Shown here: positions 36,759 through 45,760 of the stretch, piece by piece
Layout of the letters: each line of letters begins with the position of its first letter
How positions within the stretch are numbered: position 1 is the first letter of the stretch
NCBI RefSeq assembly: GCF_030700245.1
Contig: NZ_JAUYZI010000037.1
Coordinates: forward strand, 1-64,000
Reading direction: 5' to 3'
DNA from: Methylobacterium amylolyticum
Lineage (GTDB): Bacteria; Pseudomonadota; Alphaproteobacteria; Rhizobiales; Beijerinckiaceae
DNA length: 64,000 nucleotides
Program-made: the position numbers and the translations under genes
The notes under the pieces: generated by a model
What the model was told of the DNA's origin: nothing
Databases searched by the model: none
What the model saw: the letters and a program-made list of their open reading frames with translations, nothing else

Positions 36759-37187
36759 CCCGATCCCCCGCATCGCGGCGAGCGTGACGGGGTAGGGTAA
36801 ATGAGCGGTTACCGGCGCCGCACCGCGTCGCGCCGGGATCCGGGCGCTCCCGATCCCGACTCGGAGCGCCGATGCGACAGGACGCCGAATTCGGATCGCC
36901 GCCGTGCCGCCCCGGCGGCCAGTCGGCACCGCCGTCAGTGCGGGGCCGCGCACCGCAGCCCGGAACCCGCAGCCGAAGGGCGTGCCAGGCAGGGCGGCCG
37001 ACGGTGCTTCCGGATCCCGGGCTCGCCTCCGGCGCCGCGGGATGACGGGATGCCAAGCAGATCCGGCGTAGAGACGAGCGGAGGCGGTGTCTCGCGGATC
37101 CGTGTTCGGAGCGCTGGCCAACGCGAAGCGCCGCTTGGAGCCGCGCTGGATCGTCGTATGATGCGGTTCCGCGACAGGGGACCACCC
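36759..37187. other. Gene-free stretch before the toxin-antitoxin pair
   Basis: About 430 bp with no convincing gene. A short imperfect palindrome around ATCCCGGGCTCGCC and GGCGCCGCGGGATGACGGGA (about 37015-37060) resembles the half-sites of the R3 repeat. Promoters for the flanking divergent genes must lie here but no consensus stands out. Confidence 0.4.
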
Positions 37188-37463
37188 ATGGACGATCCCA
37201 CCCGTGTGAGCGCGAGCGACCTGCTCGATGATTTCGGGGCGTTCGCCGACAGGGCGCTCACGGCACCGATCACCATCACCCGGGATGGCGCGGACCGCTT
37301 GGTGCTGCTCTCCGCCGAGGAATATGCGCGCCTGCTGCGACAGGATCGTCGCGTCGTCGCGTCGGCCGACCTGCCGGACGCCGTACTGGACAGGATCGAG
37401 CGGACCGAAATGGACGGGCGACACGCGTCGCTCGACGCACTGATCCCCGCCTGGAGACCGTGA
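37188..37463 (+). CDS. Phd/YefM-family antitoxin-like protein
   Basis: 91 residues with a Phd/YefM-type N-terminal DNA-binding fold: VSASDLLDDFGAFADRALTA then PITITRDGADRLVLLSAEEY. The C-terminal part (DLPDAVLDRIERTEMD) would be the toxin-neutralising segment. An AGGGG Shine-Dalgarno precedes the ATG. The stop overlaps the next gene's GTG by four bases, the usual antitoxin-toxin coupling. Confidence 0.85.
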   Translation: MDDPTRVSASDLLDDFGAFADRALTAPITITRDGADRLVLLSAEEYARLLRQDRRVVASADLPDAVLDRIERTEMDGRHASLDALIPAWRP

Positions 37464-37897
37464 GGCTTCCCGAACCCGAACCCGGTCTCGTCGTCCGCTA
37501 CGCCTATCTCTGGCTGCGCGAACACCGGGCTGGACGCGAAGAAGGCGTGAAGGATCGCCCCTGCGCCATCGTCCTCTCGCTGGGCACGGAAGCCGGGCAA
37601 CGCCGCGTGCTCGTCGTGCCGGTGACCCACGCGCCGCCTGCCGACCCCGAAGCGGCGCTCGAACTACCGCCCGCGATCAAGCGGCATCTCGGCCTCGATG
37701 CGGAACGGTCCTGGGTCGTCCTCTCCGAATGCAACGACTTCGCTTGGCCAGGGCCCGACCTTCGCCGTATCGAGGGGCGCGGCGACGCATCGGTCGCCTA
37801 CGGCTTTCTCCCGCCACGCTTCTTCGCCGCGTTGCGCCACCGCTTCGTCGCCCTCGCACGAGCCCGCAGAAACGTCCGCGTCCATCGCAGCGATTAG
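37460..37897 (+). CDS. PemK/MazF-like toxin
   Basis: 145 residues. The N-terminal strand pattern LVVRYAYLWLREHRAG, the loop EGVKDRPCAIVLSLG, VLVVPVTHAPP and SECNDFAWPGPDLR fit the plasmid-maintenance PemK-like group of the CcdB/PemK fold, whose members are mostly mRNA endonucleases. The gene starts with GTG inside the antitoxin stop. The pair looks intact and is probably functional. Expression should be autoregulated by the antitoxin-toxin complex. Confidence 0.8.
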   Translation: MRLPEPEPGLVVRYAYLWLREHRAGREEGVKDRPCAIVLSLGTEAGQRRVLVVPVTHAPPADPEAALELPPAIKRHLGLDAERSWVVLSECNDFAWPGPDLRRIEGRGDASVAYGFLPPRFFAALRHRFVALARARRNVRVHRSD

Positions 37898-37907
37898 GCG
37901 GCGTCCC

Positions 37908-38387
37908 TCAGGTCAGCGGCGCCACCCGCGCCCCGAGCACCGCCACGAGGTCGCCCTCGGCGAGCCGGATCTGAAGGCCGCGGGCGCCGCCGTTGACGTG
38001 GATCTCCGCCGCCGGCTCGGTGAGCGAGCCCGCGTCGACCGCGGTCGGGAACGCGCGCTTCTGGCCGAGCGGGCTGATGCCGCCGACGTGGTAGCCGGTC
38101 AGCCGCTCGGCGTCGGCGGGCTTCAGCATAGCCGCCGTCTTGCCGCCGAACGCGGCGGCGACCCGCTTCATCGCGGCCTCGCGGTCGGAGGCGACCAGCA
38201 GGCAGACGGTCCGCCCGTCGACCGCCGCCATCAGGGTCTTCAGCACCCGCCCCGGCGCCACGCCCAGCGCCTCCGCGGCCTGGAGGCCGATGCGCGGCGC
38301 GTCCCCGTCGTAGGCGTAGGCGTGCAGGCTGTAGCGCAGGCCGGCGCGGTCGAGGGCCTGGGTCGCGCGCGTCGTCTTCTGGACCAT
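37908..38387 (-). CDS. YbaK/EbsC-type aminoacyl-tRNA deacylase
   Basis: 159 residues. It matches the Cys-tRNA(Pro)/Cys-tRNA(Cys) deacylase YbaK: TTRATQALDRAGLRYSLHAY, ALGVAPGRVLKTLMA with the catalytic-type Lys, and the loop GYHVGGISPLGQKR followed by IHVNGGARGLQIRL. Removes cysteine mis-charged on tRNA-Pro. A beta-lactamase gene ends 11 bp upstream on the same strand. Confidence 0.9.
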   Translation of the reverse strand: MVQKTTRATQALDRAGLRYSLHAYAYDGDAPRIGLQAAEALGVAPGRVLKTLMAAVDGRTVCLLVASDREAAMKRVAAAFGGKTAAMLKPADAERLTGYHVGGISPLGQKRAFPTAVDAGSLTEPAAEIHVNGGARGLQIRLAEGDLVAVLGARVAPLT

Positions 38388-38398
38388 GCCCCGTCCGG

Positions 38399-39304
38399 TC
38401 AGCGGCCTCCCGCGGCGGCCGCCACCAGCCGGCCGATCTCGGCGTAGGCGGCGTCGATCTCGGCCGCCGACGCCGTCGCCCCGGTGAGATATACGGCCGC
38501 GATCAGCGGCGCACGCCCCGGCGGCCGCAGCAGCGCGACGACGTTGGCGGTGCCGTTGTCGCCGCTGCCGGTCTTGTCGCCCACCGTCCAGTCCGCGGGC
38601 AGGCCGGCGCGCAGCCGCTTGAAGCCGGTCTGCGCCCCGACCATCCAGCCCTCCAGCCGATCCCGGGAGGCCGGGGACAGGACCGGGCCGAGGAGGATGC
38701 GGCCGAGGGTCTCGCGCATCGCCGCCGGGGTCGTGGTGTCGCGCGGGTCGCCCGGGATCGCGGTGTTCAGCTCGGTCTCGGTGCGGTCGAGGCGGGTGGT
38801 GCCGTCCCCGAGCCCGCGCAGCCACGCGGTGAGCCCGGCCGGACCGCCGAGCGTGGCGAGTTGCAGGTTGGCGGCGGTGTTGTCGCTCCACACCACCGAG
38901 GCGGCGCAGGCGGCGTCCACCGTCATCCGCCCGACCCCGTCCGCGCCCATCGCCTTGCGAGAGACCGGCGCGTAGCTCAGGAGTTCTGCGGGGCCGAAGG
39001 TCAGCGTCCGGTCGAGCGACTCCGCGCCCGCATCGACCCGCGCCAGGACGGCGGCGGTGGCGAGCGCCTTGAAGGTGCTGCACATCGGGAAGCGCTCGTC
39101 CGCCCGGTGGGCGAGCAGCGGGGTCGCCCCCGCATCGGGCGCCCAGCCGAGCGACACGCCGAGCCGGCCGCCGACCCGGCGCTCGATCTCGGCGAGGGAT
39201 GCCTCCGCCGCCCGGGCCGGGCGCAGCAGGGGCGGGACGGCCAGGGTCGGGACGGCCAGCGCGCCGAGCGCGAGGCCGACGGTGCGGCGGGTCACGGACG
39301 GCAT
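38399..39304 (-). CDS. Class A beta-lactamase
   Basis: 301 residues. A twin-Arg-containing signal (SVTRRTVGLALGALAV) suggests Tat export. All class A motifs are present: S76-x-x-K79 in CSTFKA, SDN at 140-142 in WSDNTA, ETELN at 176-180 carrying the general-base Glu, and KTG at 244-246 in GDKTGSG. It should hydrolyse penicillins, and perhaps more; the spectrum cannot be read. No AmpR- or BlaI-type regulator is adjacent. Confidence 0.95.
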   Translation of the reverse strand: MPSVTRRTVGLALGALAVPTLAVPPLLRPARAAEASLAEIERRVGGRLGVSLGWAPDAGATPLLAHRADERFPMCSTFKALATAAVLARVDAGAESLDRTLTFGPAELLSYAPVSRKAMGADGVGRMTVDAACAASVVWSDNTAANLQLATLGGPAGLTAWLRGLGDGTTRLDRTETELNTAIPGDPRDTTTPAAMRETLGRILLGPVLSPASRDRLEGWMVGAQTGFKRLRAGLPADWTVGDKTGSGDNGTANVVALLRPPGRAPLIAAVYLTGATASAAEIDAAYAEIGRLVAAAAGGR

Positions 39305-39531
39305 CGATCCTCCTGGGCGTCGCGGGTCTCCACCATCGCCTGCGCCGCGGGTGCGGCTGTTCGATGGCCGCCGACATGATACAGGTGGCATCGCGGACAG
39401 CGGGCTCTCCCGGGCTCGCGTCGAACGGCCCGCGCGCCGGCGGATTCCGCAGGCGACGCGTCCCGGCCCCGCCCCCCGGGATGCGGGGTTCGCGGACGGG
39501 ACGCCGCACCCCCATCACACCCTCTGCCGCG

Positions 39532-40854
39532 ATGTCAGCCCCCGACACCGACACCCTCTTCGCCCCCGCCAGCGGCTTCGGGCGCGCCGCCGTGGCGGTG
39601 ATCCGCGTCAGCGGCCCGGCGGCGCGGGATGTGCTGATCGCGCTCGGCGGCGGCGTCCCGGCTCCCCGCCGCCTGTCGCTGCGGACGCTGCGCGACCCCG
39701 CCGACGGGCGGGTGCTCGACGCGGCGCTGGTCGCCTTCTTCCCCGGGCCGAACACCTACAGCGGCGAGGACATGGCGGAGCTGCACCTGCACGGCGGCCT
39801 CGCGGTGCGGGCCGGGGTCCTGGCGGCCCTCGCCCGGCTGCCGGGCTGCCGACCCGCCGGGCCGGGCGCCTTCACCCGCCGCGCCGTGCTCAACGGCCGC
39901 CTCGACCTCGCCGAGGCCGAGGCGGTGGCCGACCTGATCGACGCCGAGACCGAGGGGCAGCGCCGTCAGGCGCTGCGGCAGCTCGACGGCGCGCTGAGCC
40001 GGCAGGTCGCCGCGTGGCGCGCCGAGGCGATCGACTGCCTCGCGGGCGCCGAGGCCGCCCTGGATTTCTCCGACGAGGGCGACGTGGACGATGCGGGCCT
40101 CGACGCCGCGCTGTTCGGGCGCGCGGAGGCGCTCCGCGGGGCGATCGCGGCGGCGCTGGCGGACGGGCGCCGCGGCGAGCGCCTGCGCGACGGCTTCTTC
40201 GTGGTGCTCGCGGGCGCGCCGAACGCGGGCAAGTCGACGCTCCTCAACGCGCTCGCCCGGCGCGAGGTGGCGATCGTCTCGGACGTGCCCGGCACCACCC
40301 GCGACGCGATCGAGGTGCGGCTCGACCTCGGCGGCCTGCCGGTGGTGCTCGTCGACACCGCCGGCCTGCGCGAGACCGACGAAGCGATCGAGGTCGCGGG
40401 CATCGGCCGGACGCGGGCGCGCATCGCCGACGCCGACCTCGTCCTGGCGCTCGTGCCGCCGGACGGCGCGGCGCCAGACCTCGGCGCGGCCGGCGCGCGC
40501 ACGCTCACCGTGAGGACCAAGGGCGATCTCCGCCCCGGCTCGACGGAGGGCGGCCTGACCGTGTCCGCGCGGACCGGCGCCGGGCTCCCCGCACTCCTCG
40601 ACGCCGTCCGGCTGGAGGCCGAAGCCGGTCTCGGCGCGGGCGACGCGCTGATCACCCGCACCCGTCACCGCGCGGCGCTGGAGGCCGCGCTCGCCCATCT
40701 CGACCGGCTGCTGGCCGGCGCCGGCCGCGCCTTGCCGGAACTCGCGGCGGAAGACCTGCGGCTCGCCGTCCGGGCGCTCGGGGAAGTCGGCGGCCATGTC
40801 GGCGTCGAGGACGTGCTGGACCGCCTCTTCGCGGGCTTCTGCATCGGGAAGTGA
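39532..40854 (+). CDS. mnmE: tRNA modification GTPase MnmE
   Basis: 440 residues. The N-terminal formyl-THF-binding domain begins LFAPASGFGRAAVAVIRVSG, the central helical region follows, and an inserted G domain has GAPNAGKSTLLNAL (G1), PGTTRDAIE (G2) and DTAGLRE (G3). The C-terminus is the diagnostic CIGK. MnmE works with MnmG (31023-32912) on U34 of tRNAs. In many relatives the two genes are adjacent; here about 6.6 kb of other genes separates them. Confidence 0.97.
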   Translation: MSAPDTDTLFAPASGFGRAAVAVIRVSGPAARDVLIALGGGVPAPRRLSLRTLRDPADGRVLDAALVAFFPGPNTYSGEDMAELHLHGGLAVRAGVLAALARLPGCRPAGPGAFTRRAVLNGRLDLAEAEAVADLIDAETEGQRRQALRQLDGALSRQVAAWRAEAIDCLAGAEAALDFSDEGDVDDAGLDAALFGRAEALRGAIAAALADGRRGERLRDGFFVVLAGAPNAGKSTLLNALARREVAIVSDVPGTTRDAIEVRLDLGGLPVVLVDTAGLRETDEAIEVAGIGRTRARIADADLVLALVPPDGAAPDLGAAGARTLTVRTKGDLRPGSTEGGLTVSARTGAGLPALLDAVRLEAEAGLGAGDALITRTRHRAALEAALAHLDRLLAGAGRALPELAAEDLRLAVRALGEVGGHVGVEDVLDRLFAGFCIGK

Positions 40855-40897
40855 GGGGGACCGCGGAGCGCCCGATCCGCAGCCCCGCGAGGAGGTC

Positions 40898-41671
40898 TCA
40901 GGGCGCGGCCAGCCCCGGATCCTGCCCGCTGGCCCGCAGCCGCTCCGCCACGAACCCGTCCGCCTTCGCCGCGGCGACGAAGCGCGCGAGGTAGGCCGCC
41001 CCGGCCTCCCGACCGAGCGGCAGGCCCATCGCCTGCGGGATCTCCATGAAGTGCCCCGGCAGCAGCCGCGTCTCGGGATGCGACGCGGCGTAGGCGGCGA
41101 GCGGCTGGTGGACGCCCGCCGCCACGTCGAGCCCGTCCCGGGCGAAGGCCGTCACGGCCTCGGCCGAGGTCGGCGCCCGGACCAGGGTCGCGCGCGTCAG
41201 GGCCCGGGTGAGGAACAGGTCGTAGGCGCTGCCGCGGCCGACCGAGACCCGGATGCCGGCGCGATCCACCGCCTCCGTCGCCCGGATCGGCGAGGCGGCG
41301 GGCACGAGGTAGCTGCCGGCGATCAGCACGTAGGGGGCGGTGAAGGCGATGCCCTCCGCCCGCTTCGGGTCGATCGCCAGGAAGCAGATGTCCCAGGCGC
41401 CCGACCCGGCCGAGCCCGAGACGGCGCCCGCCCCCGGATAGGTGACGAAGCGGACCGGTACGCCGAGGCGCTCCGCCAAGCGCCGGGCGAGATCGACCGA
41501 GACCCCGCGCGGCCCGTCGGGGCCCTCGGCGGCGAGGACCGGGTTGCCGAGGTTGATCGCCGTTCGCAGCGTCCCGGTCGGCGCGAGGTCGCGCAGGACG
41601 GCCGGGTCCGGCTCCCCGGCGCGGGCCGAGGCGGCGAGGGTGATGGCGAGGGCGGCGGCGAGGAGGCGCAT
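40898..41671 (-). CDS. Periplasmic amino-acid-type solute-binding protein
   Basis: 257 residues with a signal peptide (MRLLAAALAITLAASARA) and an SBP family 3 fold: LAPTGTLRTAINLGNPVLAA, GVSVDLARRLAERLGVPVRF, then DICFLAIDPKRAEGIAFTAP and GSAYDLFL. Likely binds a small polar amino acid or related compound for an ABC importer. No permease or ATPase gene is next to it, so it may be an orphan SBP or a signalling input. Confidence 0.85.
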   Translation of the reverse strand: MRLLAAALAITLAASARAGEPDPAVLRDLAPTGTLRTAINLGNPVLAAEGPDGPRGVSVDLARRLAERLGVPVRFVTYPGAGAVSGSAGSGAWDICFLAIDPKRAEGIAFTAPYVLIAGSYLVPAASPIRATEAVDRAGIRVSVGRGSAYDLFLTRALTRATLVRAPTSAEAVTAFARDGLDVAAGVHQPLAAYAASHPETRLLPGHFMEIPQAMGLPLGREAGAAYLARFVAAAKADGFVAERLRASGQDPGLAAP

Positions 41672-41747
41672 GGCTGTTCCCGGCAGGAGAGGGACGCATG
41701 TAGGGTGGCGGGACGCGTCCGCCCGCGCGTCGCCGGAGACGGGAGCG

Positions 41748-42602
41748 ATGAGCACGCCGTTGCAGATCCGCCCAATGGACGCTGCCGACACGGGGACGGC
41801 GATGGACTGGGCCGCCCGGGAGGGCTGGAACCCCGGCCTGTCGGACGGGCCGCTGTTCCGGGCCCTCGATCCGGCCGGCTTCCTGGTCGGCACGCTCGCC
41901 GGGGACGTCGTCGCCACCCTGAGCGTCGCCGCCTACGACGCGCGCTTCGCCTTCCTCGGCCTCTACATCGTCCGGCCCGACCTGCGGGGGCGGGGGCACG
42001 GCCGCGCCCTCTGGGCGGCGGGTCTCGCCCGCGCCGGGGCGCGGATCGTGGGTCTGGACGGTGTCCTCGCCCGCGAGGGGACCTACCGACGCGGCGGCTT
42101 CGCGACCGCCCACCGCAATATCCGCTTCGCCGGCCCCGCCGGACAGCCGCGCCCGACCGATCCGCGGGTGGGGCCGCGCGACCCCGTAGCCCGCGATCCG
42201 GACGCCCTCGTCGCCTTCGACGCCCGCCACGTCCCGGGCCGGCGGCCGGCCTTCGCCCGCGCCTGGATCAAGGCGCCGGGTCACGGCGTCCGCGTCGCGC
42301 GGGTGGACGGCCGGATCGCGGGCTACGGGGTCGTGCGGCCCGCGCGGGAGGGCCACCGGATCGGCCCCCTGTTCGCGGAGCGCGAGGATCTGGCCGAGGC
42401 GCTGTTCACGGCGCTGTCGGCGACCTGCGCGCCGGGCGAACCGCTGGCGCTCGACGCGCCCGAGCCGAACGCCGCGGCGGCGCGGCTCGCCGAGCGCCAC
42501 GGCCTGAGCCCGGTCTTCGAGACGGCGCGCATGTATCGCGGCCCGGCGCCCGACCTGCCGCTCGGGCAGATCTACGGCCTCGCCAGCCTCGAAGTCGGCT
42601 GA
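41748..42602 (+). CDS. GNAT acetyltransferase with two GNAT-like domains
   Basis: 284 residues. The N-terminal half is a full GNAT domain: LQIRPMDAADTGTAMDWAA, then LYIVRPDLRGRGHGRALWAA with the acetyl-CoA Q/RxxGxG/A motif. A C-terminal GNAT-like part (about residues 150-284) has RVDGRIAGYGVVRPAREGHR and ends DLPLGQIYGLASLEVG, as in the YitH/Acetyltransf_18 group. Substrate unknown. Divergent from the SBP gene. Confidence 0.85.
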   Translation: MSTPLQIRPMDAADTGTAMDWAAREGWNPGLSDGPLFRALDPAGFLVGTLAGDVVATLSVAAYDARFAFLGLYIVRPDLRGRGHGRALWAAGLARAGARIVGLDGVLAREGTYRRGGFATAHRNIRFAGPAGQPRPTDPRVGPRDPVARDPDALVAFDARHVPGRRPAFARAWIKAPGHGVRVARVDGRIAGYGVVRPAREGHRIGPLFAEREDLAEALFTALSATCAPGEPLALDAPEPNAAAARLAERHGLSPVFETARMYRGPAPDLPLGQIYGLASLEVG

Positions 42603-42611
42603 GGCCGCCCC

Positions 42612-45221
42612 TCAGACCGCCGCGTCCTCCACCAGGATCTCGCGCTTGCCGGCGTGGTTGGCCGGGCCGACGATGCCCTCCGTCTCCATCCGCTCCATCA
42701 GCGAGGCGGCGCGGTTGTAGCCGATCTGGAGCCGGCGCTGGATGTAGCTCGTCGAGGCCTTGCCGTCGCGCAGCACCACCTGCACCGCCTGCTCGTAGAG
42801 ATCGCCGCCGGCCTCGCCGAAGGCGCCCGCGTCGAACACCGTCCCGTCGACCTCGAGCTCGGGCGTCCCCTTGCCCTTGCCGCCCTTCTCGGGCGCCCCC
42901 TCCTCGTCGTCGGCGGTGACCGCGTCGAGGTAGCTGGGTCGGCCCTGGCGCTTGAGGTGGGCGACCACGCTCTCGACCTCGCTGTCCGAGCAGAACGGGC
43001 CGTGCACCCGCGTCGTGCGCCCGCCGCCGGCCATGAACAGCATGTCGCCCTGGCCCAGCAACTGCTCCGCGCCCATCTCGCCCAGGATCGTCCGGCTGTC
43101 GATCTTGCTCGTCACCTGGAAGCTGATCCGGGTCGGGAAGTTCGCCTTGATCGTGCCGGTGATCACGTCCACCGACGGACGCTGCGTGGCCATGATCAGG
43201 TGGATGCCCGCCGCCCGCGCCATCTGTGCCAGCCGCTGGATCGCCCCCTCGATGTCCTTGCCCGCCACCATCATCAGGTCGGCCATCTCGTCGACCACGA
43301 TCACGATGTAGGGGAGGGGCGCGAGGTCCATGGCCTCGTCCTCGTAGACCGCCTCGCCGGTCTGCCGGTCGAAGCCGGTCTGCACGGTCCGGGTCAGCAC
43401 CTCGCCGCGGGCGGCGGCCTCGGCGACGCGGGCGTTGTAGCCGTCGATGTTGCGCACGGCGATCTTGGCCATCTTCTTGTAGCGCTCCTCCATCTCGCGC
43501 ACGGCCCATTTGAGGGCGATGACCGCCTTCTTCGGGTCGGTGACGACGGGGGAGAGCAGGTGCGGGATGCCGTCGTAGACCGACAGCTCCAGCATCTTCG
43601 GGTCGACCATGATCAGTCGGCACTCCTCCGGCTTCAGTCGGTAGAGCAGGCTGAGGATCATGGTGTTGATCGCCACCGACTTGCCCGAGCCGGTGGTGCC
43701 GGCCACGAGCAGGTGCGGCATGCGCGCGAGGTCGGCAATGATCGGCTCGCCGCCGATGTTTTTCCCCAAGCACAGCGCGAGCTTCTGCTGCGTGTCGACG
43801 AAGTCGGTCGAGGCCAGCAGCTCGCGCAGGAAGACCGTCTCGCGCTTGGCGTTCGGCAACTCGATGCCGATTGCGTTGCGGCCGGGCACGACCGCGACGC
43901 GGGCGGACACCGCCGACATCGAGCGGGCGATGTCGTCGGCGAGCGCGATGACGCGGCTGGACTTGGTGCCGGGCGCGGGCTCCAGCTCGTAGAGGGTGAC
44001 GACCGGGCCCGGGCGCACCGCCAGGATGTCGCCGCGCACGCCGAAATCGCCGAGCGTCGCCTCCAGCAGGGTCGCGTTCTGCTCCAGGGCGTCGGCGGAG
44101 ATCAGGCTGGCCTGGGTGGGCCCCCGGGGCTCGGCCAGGAGGTCGAGGTCGGGCAGCTCGTAATCCTCGGACCGCACCGGCGGCGCCGACGGGCGGCGGG
44201 CCGGGACCGGCGCGGCGGCGGGGGCCGAGACTCGCGACGGGGACGCCTGCGGCCGCGGCGCGACCGGGTCCGGCTCCGCCTCGTCCAGCTCGTCGTCGTG
44301 CAGCACCGGGGCCGCGCGCGGCGTCCGGGCGGGGGCGTCGAAGGCGGGCTCGCGCCGGGTCTGCGCCGGCGGCGCGTGCTCGGCCCACGGGGGCTCCGCG
44401 TCGGAGAAGGCGAGGCGCGCGGCGGTGACCGGCGAGGCGGCGTCCGCCCCGTAGCTCTCGGCGCGGCCCTCGCGCCACGCCTCGACCCGCCCGGCCACCG
44501 CCGAGCGCGCCCGCATCAGTCCCTGCGCCACGGCGCCGACGCCCACGAGGCCGAGGCCCGGCTCGTCGTCCTCGCGCTCGCCGCGGGCCCCGCGCCGGTC
44601 CGGAGCCCGGCGGGCGGGGTAGGGCTCGTCGAGGACGGCCTCGTCCTCCTCCGCCGGCGGGAAGCGGCAGGCCCCCGTCAGGCTCAGGATGGCGATCCCG
44701 GCGTAGACGAAGCCCACGAGGTGGCCGAGGCCGGTGGACACGATTCCGACCACCCCGCGGGCGGCGGCGAGCAGGGCGTCGCCGGTCACGCCGCCGAGTC
44801 CGGTGGGCAGGGGCCAGCGGGCGGTGGGCGGCAGGGCGCTCGCCACCGCGCTCGCCGCGCAGAAGCCGATGATCCATAGGCTGACCCGCAGGCCGCCGCG
44901 CGGCAGCTCGCGCTCGCGCATCAGCCGCACCCCCCAGAGCGCGGGCGGCAGCACGAAGGCCAGGGAGCCCAGACCCAAGATCTGCATGGCGAGGTCGGCG
45001 AGCACCGCGCCGGGCTGGCCCAGCACGTTGTGGGCGCGGTGGTCGGTGGCGTGGTTGAGGCTCGGGTCGTCGATCGACCACGTGGCCAGCGCCACCGTCA
45101 GCGCGACGGCACCGGTGAACAGCACGAGCCCGCCGAGCTCCGTCAGACGCTTGCCCATGAACGGGCGGAAGCCGTCGACGAAGGTCTCGAAGGGCGACGC
45201 GGGACGGCGAAGCGAGCGCAT
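42612..45221 (-). CDS. ftsK: DNA translocase FtsK
   Basis: 869 residues. Four N-terminal membrane segments lie within about residues 20-185, followed by an acidic/Pro-rich linker to about 400. The RecA-like motor has Walker [13 protein letters not shown] near 507 and Walker [13 protein letters not shown] near 644, and the C-terminal gamma winged helix has [20 protein letters not shown]. It pumps DNA at the septum, resolves chromosome dimers and anchors to the divisome. ATG at 45221 ([14 protein letters not shown]) was preferred to one 15 codons upstream. Fits functionally with the ParABS locus in the window. Confidence 0.97.
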   Translation of the reverse strand: MRSLRRPASPFETFVDGFRPFMGKRLTELGGLVLFTGAVALTVALATWSIDDPSLNHATDHRAHNVLGQPGAVLADLAMQILGLGSLAFVLPPALWGVRLMRERELPRGGLRVSLWIIGFCAASAVASALPPTARWPLPTGLGGVTGDALLAAARGVVGIVSTGLGHLVGFVYAGIAILSLTGACRFPPAEEDEAVLDEPYPARRAPDRRGARGEREDDEPGLGLVGVGAVAQGLMRARSAVAGRVEAWREGRAESYGADAASPVTAARLAFSDAEPPWAEHAPPAQTRREPAFDAPARTPRAAPVLHDDELDEAEPDPVAPRPQASPSRVSAPAAAPVPARRPSAPPVRSEDYELPDLDLLAEPRGPTQASLISADALEQNATLLEATLGDFGVRGDILAVRPGPVVTLYELEPAPGTKSSRVIALADDIARSMSAVSARVAVVPGRNAIGIELPNAKRETVFLRELLASTDFVDTQQKLALCLGKNIGGEPIIADLARMPHLLVAGTTGSGKSVAINTMILSLLYRLKPEECRLIMVDPKMLELSVYDGIPHLLSPVVTDPKKAVIALKWAVREMEERYKKMAKIAVRNIDGYNARVAEAAARGEVLTRTVQTGFDRQTGEAVYEDEAMDLAPLPYIVIVVDEMADLMMVAGKDIEGAIQRLAQMARAAGIHLIMATQRPSVDVITGTIKANFPTRISFQVTSKIDSRTILGEMGAEQLLGQGDMLFMAGGGRTTRVHGPFCSDSEVESVVAHLKRQGRPSYLDAVTADDEEGAPEKGGKGKGTPELEVDGTVFDAGAFGEAGGDLYEQAVQVVLRDGKASTSYIQRRLQIGYNRAASLMERMETEGIVGPANHAGKREILVEDAAV

Positions 45222-45412
45222 GCGGGACCGGACGCGGTACGGGGACTCTGCCCCGAGGCTAGGCACGCACGCCTTAACGACCGGCTAAGGTTGAGGAAGG
45301 CTGACCAGGCCGGCGACCGCCCTGACGGGACCGGCCGCTCCCCGACCGGGCTCCGGACCGACGAGCCACGGTGTGCTTGCGCGGAGCCATGGTGTGCTTG
45401 CGCACATGGGCG

Positions 45413-45586
45413 ACGAAAAAGCCGCTGTCATGCACGCCGTTCAACCTTCGGTGGGTTGCAGGGTGCAGTGCAGCGGCTTAGGTCTGTCGCGTCGGGTCGC
45501 GATGGCGTCGCGGTCCGGCTGCCCTTCTTTGAGGGCGTTTCCTCCCAAGACTTCGGGCCGCTCCCTCACGGGGGTGGCCTTTTTTC
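45413..45586 (+). ncRNA. Candidate structured RNA upstream of mtnA
   Basis: AAGCCGCTG (45419-45427) pairs perfectly with CAGCGGCTT (45471-45479). Inside this stem TGCAC pairs with GTGCA, and CAACC with GGTTG around a TTCGGTG loop, giving a three-part rod. A second hairpin is at 45521-45536 (GCCCTT/GAGGGC, CTTT loop), and AGGTCT may pair with AGACTT. An intrinsic terminator ends it. No gene is seen on either strand. It lies 175 bp before mtnA, so it is either an independent small RNA or an attenuated leader. I cannot match it to 6S, SRP, tmRNA or a known SAM riboswitch. Confidence 0.4.
45556..45585 (+). terminator. Intrinsic terminator
   Basis: A ten-base-pair stem GGCCGCTCCC / GGGGGTGGCC (two G-T pairs) with a TCAC loop is followed by six T. 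It is the clearest rho-independent terminator in the window. It faces mtnA but ends 175 bp before the mtnA start, so it closes the RNA at 45413-45586. Confidence 0.8.
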
Positions 45587-45760
45587 TTGTCTCGAACGCG
45601 GCTTGTAGCCGCCCCGCAGGCGCCACTCAAGCGCGGCGCCATCGACGCCCGTGGATCGTCCGCGCCCGCCCGCACCGTTTCCGCTCCCCGCCGTCCCCGC
45701 GGCGTCGCCCGGCACACGCCGCGGGTGCAAAATCCGCCCCGATATGGCACAGCGGCGGCC

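Noticed and set aside
37188-37897. A complete integrative island
   Set aside because: No integrase, tRNA attachment site or direct-repeat ends were found around the toxin-antitoxin pair.
45413-45586. A SAM riboswitch controlling mtnA
   Set aside because: The location is suggestive but I could not find the conserved core of SAM-II, SAM/SAH or other SAM classes, and the terminator ends well before mtnA.
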